Of a stretch of DNA of 52,011 nucleotides, positions 23,862 through 32,664 are shown one piece after another. The first letter of the stretch is position 1, and each line of letters opens with the position of its first letter. Position numbers and translations under genes: made by a program. Source of the DNA: Dyella sp. ASV24 (GTDB taxonomy: Bacteria; Pseudomonadota; Gammaproteobacteria; Xanthomonadales; Rhodanobacteraceae); assembly GCF_016428905.1 (NCBI RefSeq), contig NZ_JAELTQ010000019.1:1-52011 (forward strand), read 5' to 3'. Under the pieces are notes generated by a model that saw nothing but the letters and a program-made list of their open reading frames with translations, had not been told where the DNA came from and searched no databases.

Positions 23862-24500
23862 ATGAACAGCAACAAGCCAGACCAGCCGGGCCTCCGTGAC
23901 CGCAAGAAGGCCGAGACGCGCCAGGCGATTTCCGACGTTGCTACGCGCCTGTTCGTCGAGCACGGTTTCGACAACGTGTCGGTCGATGACGTCGCACGAG
24001 AGGCGGCAGTCGCCAGGAAGACCGTGTTCAACTACTTCCCGCGCAAGGAAGATTTGATCTTTGATCGCGAGGAGGACACACGCGCCTTGGTGCGCGCGGC
24101 GTTTGCCCATCGCGGCAAGCAGCTACCTGTGCCCGCGTTCCAGGCGCTGATCCGCGGACTGTTGGAGGCGCGGCATCCGCTGCTGCGGGTCACGAAGCGC
24201 ACCGATCAGTTCTGGCGCACCGTGGCAGAGAGCACGGCACTCACCACGCGCGCCCGCGAGCTTCAGGTGACGCTCGCCGATGATCTCGCCGTCATGCTGT
24301 GCGACGCCGTGGGAAAGCCGCACGCCGACCCCGACGCGCGCCTCGCCGCTGCCATGTTGATGGATACCCTGGTCGTCGCGTACGGCGAGGCACTTCGCGC
24401 GTTTCGTGGAAAGCAAAAGCCCGAAGCGGCTTTCGCCGGTGTGATGGAGCGCGGCTTTGTCGGCGTCAACGCAGCGTTTGCCGGGACACCCTATGCCTGA
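23862..24500 (+). CDS. TetR family transcriptional regulator
   Basis: 212 residues from the ATG at 23862 (a GTG two codons upstream is also possible). The N-terminal helix-turn-helix is clear: DRKKAETRQAISDVATRLFVEHGFDNVSVDDVAREAAVARKTVFNYFPRKEDLI. The C-terminal ligand/dimer domain (about 70-205) fits the AcrR/MftR-like shape. It is divergent from the PheA/TfdB-type monooxygenase and has a perfect palindrome just before its start. No ribosome binding site is obvious, which would fit a leaderless message. The ligand is unknown, perhaps the monooxygenase substrate. Confidence 0.93.
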   Translation: MNSNKPDQPGLRDRKKAETRQAISDVATRLFVEHGFDNVSVDDVAREAAVARKTVFNYFPRKEDLIFDREEDTRALVRAAFAHRGKQLPVPAFQALIRGLLEARHPLLRVTKRTDQFWRTVAESTALTTRARELQVTLADDLAVMLCDAVGKPHADPDARLAAAMLMDTLVVAYGEALRAFRGKQKPEAAFAGVMERGFVGVNAAFAGTPYA

Positions 24501-24555
24501 TGACCAGGGTTGATCGGTAGATCAGATGACGGGGTGCGCTGGTGTGGACAGAGTG

Positions 24556-24586
24556 GGTGGAGTGCGGGTTGCCCACGCACTCCACC
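24556..24586. terminator. Strong hairpin between convergent genes
   Basis: Perfect 11-bp stem GGTGGAGTGCG / CGCACTCCACC with a nine-base loop, in the gap between the converging TetR and TonB-receptor genes. No T-run; likely bidirectional terminator. Confidence 0.6.
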
Positions 24587-24626
24587 TGTCGCTCAGCCGT
24601 GTAGCTAAGCGTCGCACCGTGATGAG

Positions 24627-27467
24627 TTACGACTTCTGTCCGAAGTGGTAGTCGAGCTCAATCCACCATTGCCGCCCGTAAATGTCGTACGTGCTGGATG
24701 GATAGTTCGGCCATCCACCCGTCCGGTCGACCGGGAATCGATTGGCGATGTTGTTGACGATCAAGGACACCGAAGTCTGCTTGTTCACCTGGTAGCCGAC
24801 GCTGGTATTGAACAGCGTGTAAGGCGTCCGGTACGCCGTTTGGTCGAGCTGCGGAATGCGGCCATAGCGTGTGCCGTTGATCGTCGCCGTCCAGTCATTG
24901 AGACGCCAACTCAACGTCCCGTTGATCTTGCTTCGCCATTCGTTCTGGTACGCGATGCTCAGGTCGTCCTGCACGGCATCGCCGACAAACTGCTGGTACT
25001 TGTGGTTGAACACCGTGGTGTAGTCCAGCTTGAAATCGAAGCGACCAAAGCGCTCGCCCCATCGGATATCTGCCGTCGCGTCCAGACCGCTCGTGTGTTC
25101 GTTCGCGGCATTGATAGGGTTGATGTCGACGGAGGTGACATAGTTGGGATTCACCAGTGCATTGGGCGCATTTCGATGCACGCGGGTGGTGGCATCTCGG
25201 CACAGTGCGGATTGTGGGTCCACGGTCGTGCCCGCCAGTGTCTTTCCTTCCAGGCAGTCGGCATCCGTCCGCAGAAGCTGGTCGACACTGAGGTCAGTGA
25301 CTTCATTGGTGATGGCGATGTGGTAATAGTCGACCGAGAAATCGAGGTTCTGCGTGGGCGACCAGACCAGCCCGTAGGTGAAGGAGCGTGCTTCCTCCGG
25401 TTTCAAGTTTCGGTTGCCGCTTTGGGTGTAATTGATATCAAAGACCTGATCGCAACTACCATACGGCTGACCGCCCTGGCGGCACAGATAGTAGTCAGTC
25501 TGGGCCGGCTGATAGCCCAGCGTCTGATTGGAAAAGATGTAGTTCATGTCCGGCGCACGGAAGCTGGTGGCATAGCTTCCACGCACCAGCAGACCGTCGA
25601 TCGGGCGGTACTCGAGGCCAAGATTATAGGTGGGTTTACCAATCGCATTGCCCGCAAAGTGGAAGCGGTCATAGCGAGCGGCGCCGGATATGGTCAGTGA
25701 TGTCAGGATGGGCGCATTGAATTCGATGCCGACGGCCTGATTGCGACGAGTTCCCTGCGAACCATCAGCACTCGACGTTCCCCAGAAGTACCCTTCGTCA
25801 ATGCGCGGATCGGGGTCGTTGCGATAGCCCTGATCCCCCAACTCAGCCACCGCCGCAATGTTGAAATCGCCATTGGGCAACTCAAACAGCGGGCCGTTCA
25901 CGACCAGGCTGGCGGACTGTGTCCACGACGTGTTCTTGCTGGTGCTGGGCGCGGCGATGGAGGAGTAATCCTGTGCCGACAGCGGGCTGTAGAGCTTCGA
26001 CAGATTCGGTGCATAGACCGGGAACGGCGTACCGCTGACATCTTGTGTGCCGATCTGCGGGCCGAGGAAGAACGAATCCACGCCGCTGAGCAATCGATAT
26101 CGGGTCTGGTCGCTGCTGTAGTGCGACGTCGTGAAGTTGGCGTCGTACTGCCAGCGGCTATCACCAAAACTGCCCTTGGCGCCAAGGGAAGCCGTCCATG
26201 ATCGCTCCAGATAGACGTGATTGTAGGCACTGAGACCCACGCCCTCATCCGGGGCAATCGTGCGTTGCAAGTTCTCCAGTTGGCCCGAGTTCGCATCCCA
26301 GAACGGACCGACAACCGTCGATGTTCCCCAGGAAGGCGGACCGATCAGCGTGCTGGTGACTTTTGTGTCGTCGGCGAGAAAGTCACCGTAGAGAGAGGTG
26401 TGCTCGTTGAGCGCGTAGTGAAGCGAAGCAAAGGCCGACGCCTGCCGCTTGCCCGCGCCGATGGTGCCATCGTTGTAGTAGCGATCGCTTCCGCAGTAGG
26501 TACCGGGCCGATTGGGGTCATTGCTGGTAGCGAGACCTACACTGCCGCCCATCAGGCCGGAGATCCCCGAGCACGCACCGCTCGGTGGTGCGATATAGCC
26601 ACCGGAGATGGGGTCGCGAATCGAAGCCACCGAGGGCACCGATGTGGTGGGGTCGATAGCGCCGCGCGTATACGAGGCACTCAGATTGCGATCGCCAAAC
26701 GTCAGTGGCTGCACATGATTGAGCTCCAGGCCCACGATGCCAGTCAACTTGCCATCGCTGATGCCCTGAGTCAGTTGCAGTCGCTGGTTTGCACCGCCGC
26801 CACCTTGGGTGCCGCCCGTGCGTACGTTGATATCGGTGCCGTCATAGTGCTGCTTGAGGATGATGTTGACGACGCCGGCGATAGCATCCGAGCCATAGAT
26901 GGCCGAGGCGCCCGCATCGGTGATCTCAATCCGCTCGATGGACTCCGACGGAATATTGGCCAGATTGACCGCATTGACTTCGCCGTTGTACGCGACGGGA
27001 TATTCCGCAAGGCGATGACCGTTGACCAGGACCAGTGTGTGGTTGGGGCCCAGTCCACGAAGGCTGACGAAACTGCCGGCCGGCGTGAAGGTGCTGCCGA
27101 AGTCTTGTCCCGTTGTGATGCCCGTGTTCTGCGTGGCCTGCGAAATGGCGTCGTAGGCATTTCGATAACCCTTGGCGTCGATGTCGGCGGCCGTAATCAC
27201 GGTGACTGGCGACGGTCCTTCCAGGTCCGAGCGCGGAATGCGCGAGCCGGTAACGACCACTTGATCCAGCTGTTTGACGGGCTTCTTTTCGTTGTTGCTA
27301 TCCGCAGTCGTGGATGGTTCTTGAGCGCTGGCGGAACTGTCCCCCGTGGACGCTGAATTCGTTTGCGCCCACGCAGAGGCGGAAAGCGTAATGCCTATGG
27401 CGATGGCTATCGCGCTTCGATGAAGTCGCTTCGCCGTCGGCGCAGGCGTTGTGGCTGGTCGTGGCAT
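24627..27467 (-). CDS. TonB-dependent outer-membrane receptor
   Basis: 946 residues. A signal peptide (SAIAIAIGITLSASAWA) is followed by a low-complexity Ser/Thr/Glu linker, the TonB-box region QLDQVVVTGSRIPRSD and the plug domain (ITAADIDAKGYRNAYDAIS, SLRGLGPNHTLVLVNGHRLAEYP, IERIEITDAGASAIYGSDAIAGVVNIILK). The remainder is the 22-strand beta-barrel with TonB_dep_Rec C-terminal strands (TSVGYQVNKQTSVSLIVNNIANRFP). The final strand ends WWIELDYHFGQKS. The type with GSRIPRSD and NAVNLANIPSESIERIEI is common in xanthomonads and takes up oligosaccharides, peptides or siderophore-like substrates. The ligand is not identifiable. It is a single gene with the BNR-repeat gene upstream on the opposite strand. 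Confidence 0.94.
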   Translation of the reverse strand: MPRPATTPAPTAKRLHRSAIAIAIGITLSASAWAQTNSASTGDSSASAQEPSTTADSNNEKKPVKQLDQVVVTGSRIPRSDLEGPSPVTVITAADIDAKGYRNAYDAISQATQNTGITTGQDFGSTFTPAGSFVSLRGLGPNHTLVLVNGHRLAEYPVAYNGEVNAVNLANIPSESIERIEITDAGASAIYGSDAIAGVVNIILKQHYDGTDINVRTGGTQGGGGANQRLQLTQGISDGKLTGIVGLELNHVQPLTFGDRNLSASYTRGAIDPTTSVPSVASIRDPISGGYIAPPSGACSGISGLMGGSVGLATSNDPNRPGTYCGSDRYYNDGTIGAGKRQASAFASLHYALNEHTSLYGDFLADDTKVTSTLIGPPSWGTSTVVGPFWDANSGQLENLQRTIAPDEGVGLSAYNHVYLERSWTASLGAKGSFGDSRWQYDANFTTSHYSSDQTRYRLLSGVDSFFLGPQIGTQDVSGTPFPVYAPNLSKLYSPLSAQDYSSIAAPSTSKNTSWTQSASLVVNGPLFELPNGDFNIAAVAELGDQGYRNDPDPRIDEGYFWGTSSADGSQGTRRNQAVGIEFNAPILTSLTISGAARYDRFHFAGNAIGKPTYNLGLEYRPIDGLLVRGSYATSFRAPDMNYIFSNQTLGYQPAQTDYYLCRQGGQPYGSCDQVFDINYTQSGNRNLKPEEARSFTYGLVWSPTQNLDFSVDYYHIAITNEVTDLSVDQLLRTDADCLEGKTLAGTTVDPQSALCRDATTRVHRNAPNALVNPNYVTSVDINPINAANEHTSGLDATADIRWGERFGRFDFKLDYTTVFNHKYQQFVGDAVQDDLSIAYQNEWRSKINGTLSWRLNDWTATINGTRYGRIPQLDQTAYRTPYTLFNTSVGYQVNKQTSVSLIVNNIANRFPVDRTGGWPNYPSSTYDIYGRQWWIELDYHFGQKS

Positions 27468-28290
27468 GGTGTGGCTATTCCCTGGTGTGACACGTCGGTC
27501 CGGCGCCCTGACGCCAGACGAGGTGTTTTTTAGTGAGGTGTGACCGCTACTGGGGAGGGTCAGTTGGCTAGTACAGCAGTGCGTGCCTTCAACAAGACCA
27601 GGCGGCGTCGACGCCGCGGCAACAGAGGTGGTCTTGGAATTCGTTGACGTGCATGACCTGATGACTCATCCGGGAGTGATCGCCAAGCGGCGAGTGGACG
27701 TCCATACGTCTATTCTTCGTGAGTTACATGCCATGTCAACCAATTTGGATGACACCGGCGGCCATCGACCGATGTAGAGGCAGCCCTTTGGGGCGATCCC
27801 GGCCCTCGGCGCCGATCGCCAAAAGATGCGCTTTTGTCGTTATCTGGCTGACGTTAACGGCGATTTTGTGGAAAACGGGAGCCTTTTTGGCGGCGCCAGG
27901 AAGGGCGGGCTTATGCCAGGAATGACCTAAGCTTATGAGGAATAACCATGATGGAGCGGACCTCCCCTCAGCGCCGTTTCACGATGGTTGCGCCCCATCC
28001 GGGGAGGTCAGTGGCAATGTTCGCGGTGATTCGTATGCCGTCAGTCATGTGCCCATCGACACGGGATCCTGGGTGACGCGTTCTATAAGCTGCCGCACGG
28101 TCGAGCCGCATCAGGTCAATCATGCGTGCGCTTGTCGTTCGCAAGGCGCGCGTAAGGATTGGCCATCATCGGTGGCGGAACGCCAGTTCTCGGAAGACCT
28201 CAGTCCACAGACCGGCACGAGTCGCGCCCAGGAGCTGCCGGGAGCGCTCGTCCCGGAATACGCGTTGAACCTCCTGCCAGGCACACCTGT
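27468..28290. other. Intergenic region, no convincing gene
   Basis: About 820 bp between divergent genes. Short open frames at 27583-27777, 27719-27925 and 27935-28351 have no family resemblance. A small frame at 27948-28074 follows a fair GAGGAATAACC but has unremarkable content. The stretch presumably holds the promoters of the TonB receptor and the BNR-repeat gene. Confidence 0.4.
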
Positions 28291-29472
28291 ATGCCCAACG
28301 ACGTCCTGTTTCCCCGTATCGCCATGCCCGCCCGCAAGATGCTGTCGGTAGTGGTGCTCGCCGTTGCCTGTGTGCACGGTACCGCCATTGCCAATGACGC
28401 GCCCTTGACGCCACAGGCTGGAAGCCATTGGCAGAAGCTGCCGACCGAGCCGTACAAGGGAAAGCAGGACGATATCTACTTCGTGAATCAGGACGTTGGC
28501 TTCTACGTCAACGGCAAGGGCAACATCTGGCGCAGCATCGACGGCGGCCGTAGCTGGCAAAACGTCCTCAAGCAGCCGGGCACATACTTCCGTGCCATCG
28601 GCATGGTGGATGCGAAACACGGATACGCCGGAAACATCGGTACGGGCTACTACCCCGGCGTCACGGATAGCACGCCGCTCTACGAGACTACCGACGGCGG
28701 TGACCATTGGCATGCTGTGACTAACATCCCCGGACCCGCCATGCAGGGCATCTGCGGCATCGACATACTCCACCTCGATGGCACGGCGCGAAACGATTCC
28801 ACCACGATCATCCATGCAGCCGGACGCGTGATGGGTCCGGCGCGGTTGCTCAGTTCGCTGGACGGCGGGAAGACCTGGACCAACACCGACATGACGCCGT
28901 GGATCGCGATGATCGTGGATGTCAAATTCTTCGACAGCAAGAACGGCGTGATCTATGGCGGCTCGGATGCTGACCTGTCCAAATCCCACGCTGTGATTAT
29001 CACCACGCATGATGGTGGCGTTCATTGGACACGCGCCTACGAGTCGAAGCGGCCGGCTGAGTTGATCTGGAAAGGATCCTTCGCGACGCGGCGCGTAGGT
29101 TACGCCACCATCCAGAACGACGACACGGATGTGAAGGCGAGCCAACGCTGGGTGGCTAAGACCACCGATGGCGGGAAGACATGGAAAGAGCTGCCGTTGG
29201 TGGATGACAAAGAAGTCACAGAGTTTGGCGTGGGCTTCGCCAATGCAGATCTTGGCTGGGTGGGCACCACCAAAGGCGGCTTCGAGACGAAGGATGGTGG
29301 TGCGCACTGGACACACGTGGAGATGGGGCGCGTGATCAACAAGTTCCGCATTCTTCCGGATGGCCAGCACTTCACCGCTTATGCCATCGGTTCGGACGTC
29401 TACAAGTACACCAGCGAAACGCTACCAGCCGTTCCCGAGGCAACGGCGACTGTGAAGGTCGACAAGCCGTAA
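28291..29472 (+). CDS. Secreted BNR/Ycf48-like beta-propeller protein
   Basis: 393 residues from the ATG at 28291; the in-frame ATG at 28324 (MPARKMLSVVVLAVACVHG) would give a more standard signal peptide. The mature part holds five or so repeats of the sialidase/BNR type with the Asp-box pattern S/T-x-D-G-G-x-x-W: SIDGGRSWQ, TTDGGDHWH, SLDGGKTWTN, THDGGVHWTR, TTDGGKTWKE and TKDGGAHWTH. These blades form a propeller as in Ycf48 and VPS10-like proteins. A catalytic sialidase arginine triad is not evident, so a structural or binding role is more likely than glycosidase. Partner unknown. Confidence 0.85.
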   Translation: MPNDVLFPRIAMPARKMLSVVVLAVACVHGTAIANDAPLTPQAGSHWQKLPTEPYKGKQDDIYFVNQDVGFYVNGKGNIWRSIDGGRSWQNVLKQPGTYFRAIGMVDAKHGYAGNIGTGYYPGVTDSTPLYETTDGGDHWHAVTNIPGPAMQGICGIDILHLDGTARNDSTTIIHAAGRVMGPARLLSSLDGGKTWTNTDMTPWIAMIVDVKFFDSKNGVIYGGSDADLSKSHAVIITTHDGGVHWTRAYESKRPAELIWKGSFATRRVGYATIQNDDTDVKASQRWVAKTTDGGKTWKELPLVDDKEVTEFGVGFANADLGWVGTTKGGFETKDGGAHWTHVEMGRVINKFRILPDGQHFTAYAIGSDVYKYTSETLPAVPEATATVKVDKP

Positions 29473-29482
29473 GGGCGAACCA

Positions 29483-29530
29483 GTATCCACCATCGCAAGG
29501 CCGGCTTATTGCCGGGCTTGCGATGGATAC
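29483..29530. terminator. Long bidirectional hairpin
   Basis: A nearly perfect stem of about 20 bp with one three-base bulge: GTATCC then CATCGCAAGGCCGGC on the left and GCCGGGCTTGCGATGGATAC on the right, loop TTATT. Between two converging genes. Confidence 0.65.
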
Positions 29531-29545
29531 GAACGATGGGCGGCG

Positions 29546-30454
29546 CTAGCGGCGGGTCACCTGAGCCGGCGTGCACTTGGACTCATCAAACCAGAATCGC
29601 TTGGCATCGTGGTCGTAGACCAATCGATAACCTTGCATGACGTCCAGGCCGAAGATCATGGCGGGGCCGTCACCTATGCCGAACGTGTTGAACACCGGCA
29701 GATCCATCACGCGGGCTTGTACGTTGGATACTTCGAGGCCGGCGAAGCTCACGGCTCCAATCGGTCCCTTGCGGGACGCCATCCCTTTGGAGTTCGCGCC
29801 GTAGATCGTTTCACTGTCGTGGAAGGCTGGCGAGGCAGGGTCCAAGCCTGCAGCGCGAACGAACAGACTGTTGATCCGCGTATCACGAGAACCCGTATCA
29901 AGCACGGCGACGCCGTGCGCACCGTGAATCGCGACATCGAAAGTGAGCTGTGTACCGTTCTTGACCGCACCTGCCTGCAGCAAGCGCGCCTTGGGAGAGA
30001 GCAGCGTCGACATGTCCACGGGTTTGGGCCAGATGTGCACTTGCCGGCATGGGAAGTCAAAGACAGTAACGCTACCGTCCATCAAGTCGTTTCCCGCGAC
30101 GCCTACCTGTCGTTCGACATCATGGCGGTCGGGATAGCTATCCACGGTGGCGTTCACCAGTGCGCGCCCATCAACCTCAAGACGTTTCAGAGCGTACGTG
30201 GGTATGTTTGCCGAGCCGGTCATCCCGTCAATCACTTCCGAAGGGCCGGGCGTCAGGTGTTGCTGTTTGGCAAACCATGCGTATACACCGGAGATATCGG
30301 CACCCGTGTCCAGAATGACAGGGAACGGTCCCTTCCCATCGATAAAGGCGGGCACGAGCAAGTGTCCGTTGCCACCCGGTGTCAATGGCACGGCGGCAAA
30401 GGCAGTGAAGGAAAGCAGCGAGCAACACGCTGCCGTCACCAAGATACGGCGCAT
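29546..30454 (-). CDS. Secreted double retropepsin-like aspartic protease
   Basis: 302 residues from the ATG at 30454, with GGAG six bases upstream (a GTG at 30466 also in frame). Signal peptide RILVTAACCSLLSFTAFA. Two retropepsin-like modules: PFPVILDTGADISG (Asp49) and GVAVLDTGSRDTRINS, each followed by a hydrophobic core strand (VGVAGNDLMDG and MIFGLDVMQGYRLVYDHDAKRFWF). Third such protein in this window; this one lacks TPRs and a helical domain. Its substrates are unknown. It converges on the BNR-repeat gene with a strong hairpin between. Confidence 0.85.
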   Translation of the reverse strand: MRRILVTAACCSLLSFTAFAAVPLTPGGNGHLLVPAFIDGKGPFPVILDTGADISGVYAWFAKQQHLTPGPSEVIDGMTGSANIPTYALKRLEVDGRALVNATVDSYPDRHDVERQVGVAGNDLMDGSVTVFDFPCRQVHIWPKPVDMSTLLSPKARLLQAGAVKNGTQLTFDVAIHGAHGVAVLDTGSRDTRINSLFVRAAGLDPASPAFHDSETIYGANSKGMASRKGPIGAVSFAGLEVSNVQARVMDLPVFNTFGIGDGPAMIFGLDVMQGYRLVYDHDAKRFWFDESKCTPAQVTRR

Positions 30455-30504
30455 ATCATTCTCCACATTGGGGGAGGGGGCTAAGTGCGTTCGCGTGGGT
30501 CGAA

Positions 30505-30726
30505 CTACGCGGACTCGTCTTCGTCAGGTTGGAACTCGAGCAGATCCCCTGGCTGGCAGGAGAGATAACGACAGATGGCCTCCAGCGTCGCGAAGCGGAT
30601 GCCTTTGACCTTTCCCGATTTCAGCAAGGACAGATTGGCTTCGGTAATGCCCACAGCACTCGCCAGTTCGTTCGAGCGAATTTTCCGCTTAGCCAGCATC
30701 ACATCGAGGCGAACGACGATGGCCAT
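30505..30726 (-). CDS. Helix-turn-helix (YozG/Cro-CI type) regulator
   Basis: 73 residues. MAIVVRLDVMLAKRKIRSNELASAVGITEANLSLLKSGKVKGIRFATLEAICRYLSCQPGDLLEF is the compact XRE-like regulator that accompanies DUF2975 proteins. Its ATG overlaps the TGA of the DUF2975 gene by one base (TGATG, 30726), so translation is coupled. It probably represses its own operon through the AT-rich inverted repeat upstream of the DUF2975 gene. Longer frames upstream lie inside the partner gene. Confidence 0.9.
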   Translation of the reverse strand: MAIVVRLDVMLAKRKIRSNELASAVGITEANLSLLKSGKVKGIRFATLEAICRYLSCQPGDLLEFQPDEDESA

Positions 30727-31349
30727 CAAATAAAACCTTCGCGCTCGCGATCGATATCGCAACCAAACGAAACAACGTAGCTCAGTGCGAAAAGGACGAT
30801 GCCAGCCACCACCGCGTCGATCTGCCGGATCTCAAACTTGAATGCCACCGTGCTCATGTCCGCAGCGTACAAGATGGCGTGAGTGAGCAAAGGAACGACG
30901 CCATAGGCGAGCAAGGCCCAGGCCATGCCGCGGACATGCCACGCGTTTCGTTCGGTGAAGACCAGCCCCTTGCCATACATGCGAAACAGGCTGAAAAAAT
31001 GCCATAGCGCCACAAGCCCCGGGGCCAGCCGAATCGCCAGCAGCACCGCGGCCAGACACGACTGCCAGACCGCGAACTGAGTGATCGGCACAAACGTGGT
31101 TGGCAACGCCTCTTTCATCCACGGATCGAGCACAAACGAGAACCCGCCCTTGGACAGGCCCGCCACACTACCTATGCGCAGCATCACCATCGCTATGGCC
31201 GCGATATCGATGAGTAGAACCAGCACCAGGCAAACCGCCGCTGCGCCAGCAATGACCTTGCCGCGGCGGATAAGTCGCGCGTCGGGCCGGATGCCTGCGA
31301 TGGCATCCACTTGTTCTGCGCCATGGGATGGCGCCGGACTCAGAGTCAT
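30726..31349 (-). CDS. DUF2975 family membrane protein
   Basis: 207 residues from the ATG at 31349, chosen because it gives the family N-terminus and follows the AT-rich promoter. Four membrane segments: VIAGAAAVCLVLVLLIDIAAIAMVML, FAVWQSCLAAVLLAIRLAPGLVALWHFFSLF, a third around GMAWALLAYGVVPLLTHAIL and a fourth near AVVAGIVLFALSYVVSFGCDI. The YGKGLVFTERNAWHVRGMAW segment is the conserved DUF2975 loop. It almost always pairs with a YozG-like regulator, as here, and the pair is thought to act as a membrane sensor/repressor unit. The frame runs upstream to 31799 but without support. Confidence 0.88.
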   Translation of the reverse strand: MTLSPAPSHGAEQVDAIAGIRPDARLIRRGKVIAGAAAVCLVLVLLIDIAAIAMVMLRIGSVAGLSKGGFSFVLDPWMKEALPTTFVPITQFAVWQSCLAAVLLAIRLAPGLVALWHFFSLFRMYGKGLVFTERNAWHVRGMAWALLAYGVVPLLTHAILYAADMSTVAFKFEIRQIDAVVAGIVLFALSYVVSFGCDIDREREGFI

Positions 31350-31386
31350 GGTTCTTGCTCGGCTGGCGCCATCATGGCGCAGAAAT

Positions 31387-31409
31387 AAATTATCGTAAAA
31401 CAATAATTT
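31387..31409. promoter_or_regulatory. AT-rich inverted repeat upstream of the DUF2975-HTH operon
   Basis: AAATTAT, nine bases, ATAATTT. A GATAAT box on the minus strand (31394-31389) lies within and could be the -10. The local AT-richness contrasts with the flanks. Likely operator for the coupled HTH protein. Confidence 0.45.
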
Positions 31410-31479
31410 CGGCAAGGGGGCTACCCAGGGTGCTTGCCAAGGCGGGGGCCGTGCTTCATTAACCGAGGTCGACAAAGGG

Positions 31480-31505
31480 CGGTCGCTTTCGATCCAGAGC
31501 GGATA
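31480..31505 (+). repeat. Dispersed palindromic repeat, copy 4
   Basis: GGTCGCTTTCGATCCAGAGC core; lies 45 bp before the DUF3455 start at 31551. Confidence 0.65.
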
Positions 31506-31550
31506 CGACGACTTCATCAGGCTATGCGTGGTTCTAGCGAGGACAGGTCC

Positions 31551-32081
31551 ATGTTCGGAAAAGGCGTATTCGGAGTAGTTGCCGCGGCTGTGTTGCTTGC
31601 CGCTGGCGCACAAACTTCTCGGGCCGACGAAGCGGTGCCGGCGGCACTGCAGCCGCCCAGCGGCTATACCGCAGCGTTCTCGGCAAAGGCCACTGGCGTT
31701 CAGATCTATACGAGCACAGCGGAGGCTGGCTCGACACCGAAATGGACATTCGATGCACCACTGGCCGAGCTGACCGCACCCGATGTAGCGATCCATCACT
31801 ATGCCGGCCCTTCATGGGAGGCAGCAGATGGAAGCAAGGTCACCCGCGACGCAGCCGTACCGGTGGTGAGCGTGCCAGCGAAACAGGCTGCCACTGATAT
31901 TCCGTGGTTACTCATCAAAGTGGCGGCTGATCCAGCACCGGGCGTCTTGAGCAAAGTCGTTTACGTTCAACGCATCTCAACGACTGGCGGCGTCGCGCCC
32001 GCGAAGCCGCCGACCCGGGCAGGCACCAAGGTCGGTGTTCCCTATACGGCAACCTATGTGTTCTACGTGAAGTCGAACTGA
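31551..32081 (+). CDS. DUF3455 family secreted protein
   Basis: 176 residues from the ATG at 31551. Signal peptide (VFGVVAAAVLLAAGAQTSRA). The mature part follows the DUF3455 pattern: GYTAAFSAKATGVQIYTSTAEAG, WTFDAPLAELTAPD, HHYAGPSWEAADGSKVT, then WLLIKVAADPAPGVLSKVVYVQRISTTGG and a C-terminal YTATYVFYV strand. The family is a small beta-rich domain of unknown function, common in proteobacteria and some fungi. An upstream extension of the frame to 31434 would run through the dispersed repeat and is rejected. Confidence 0.85.
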   Translation: MFGKGVFGVVAAAVLLAAGAQTSRADEAVPAALQPPSGYTAAFSAKATGVQIYTSTAEAGSTPKWTFDAPLAELTAPDVAIHHYAGPSWEAADGSKVTRDAAVPVVSVPAKQAATDIPWLLIKVAADPAPGVLSKVVYVQRISTTGGVAPAKPPTRAGTKVGVPYTATYVFYVKSN

Positions 32082-32138
32082 GGTTTCGCGAAACATCGCC
32101 CGACTATGGGGCAGTGGCGTTGGCCTTGCCACGCCGCT

Positions 32139-32474
32139 TCATCGTGCCCCGTTTGTGCGTTCGCCATGCAGTTTTCCCCACTGCGCCAATGCATCCAGCG
32201 AGGGACGAAGGGTTTCTCCCAGCGGGGTGAGCACATAACCCGCGTGCATTTCCTTCTCCGCATCATGGCGCGTCACCATGCCGTCGCGCTGAAGTTGCAT
32301 CAACTGTTGATGAAGCACTTTGTGCGCGATGCCGGGCATGGCGCTTTGCAGTTCGCTGAATCGCCTGGCGCCCGAGGACAGCTCCCACAGGATGGCTGGC
32401 TTCCATTTACCCGCGATCGCTTTCAAGGCGAGTTCAACCGGACAGACATAGACGGGCTGTTCGTGCAGCGACAT
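32139..32474 (-). CDS. HxlR family transcriptional regulator
   Basis: 111 residues. VCPVELALKAIAGKWKPAILWELSSGARRFSELQSAMPGIAHKVLHQQLMQLQRDGMVTRH is the HxlR winged helix-turn-helix signature, with the conserved N-terminal cysteine (Cys11) that in several members senses reactive electrophiles or aldehydes. The C-terminal helix includes ETLRPSLDALAQWGK. It is divergent from the monooxygenase-domain gene at 32665, so control of that gene is likely. Confidence 0.92.
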   Translation of the reverse strand: MSLHEQPVYVCPVELALKAIAGKWKPAILWELSSGARRFSELQSAMPGIAHKVLHQQLMQLQRDGMVTRHDAEKEMHAGYVLTPLGETLRPSLDALAQWGKLHGERTNGAR

Positions 32475-32664
32475 GGCGGTCCGCCTTTGTTTGAGTCAAA
32501 CCACCTGGCCGAGTAGTGCGTAGCCCTATGCGGTAGCTGTGACGTGGTGACAGGGAATGTCCTGCGCAAGACTGATCAAAGAGGTTACCAGACGGTGCGT
32601 ATCGCACGACCTGCGAAGAAAACATAATGCGCCCGCCAACCATGACCTATCAGGGAGAACGGAC

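Noticed and set aside
27583-27925. Small genes between the TonB receptor and the BNR protein
   Set aside because: Short frames with no conserved features or good starts; the region looks like promoter and spacer.
28291-29472. Catalytic sialidase
   Set aside because: Asp-box repeats are present, but the arginine triad and catalytic Tyr/Glu pattern are not visible; Ycf48-like propeller is the safer call.
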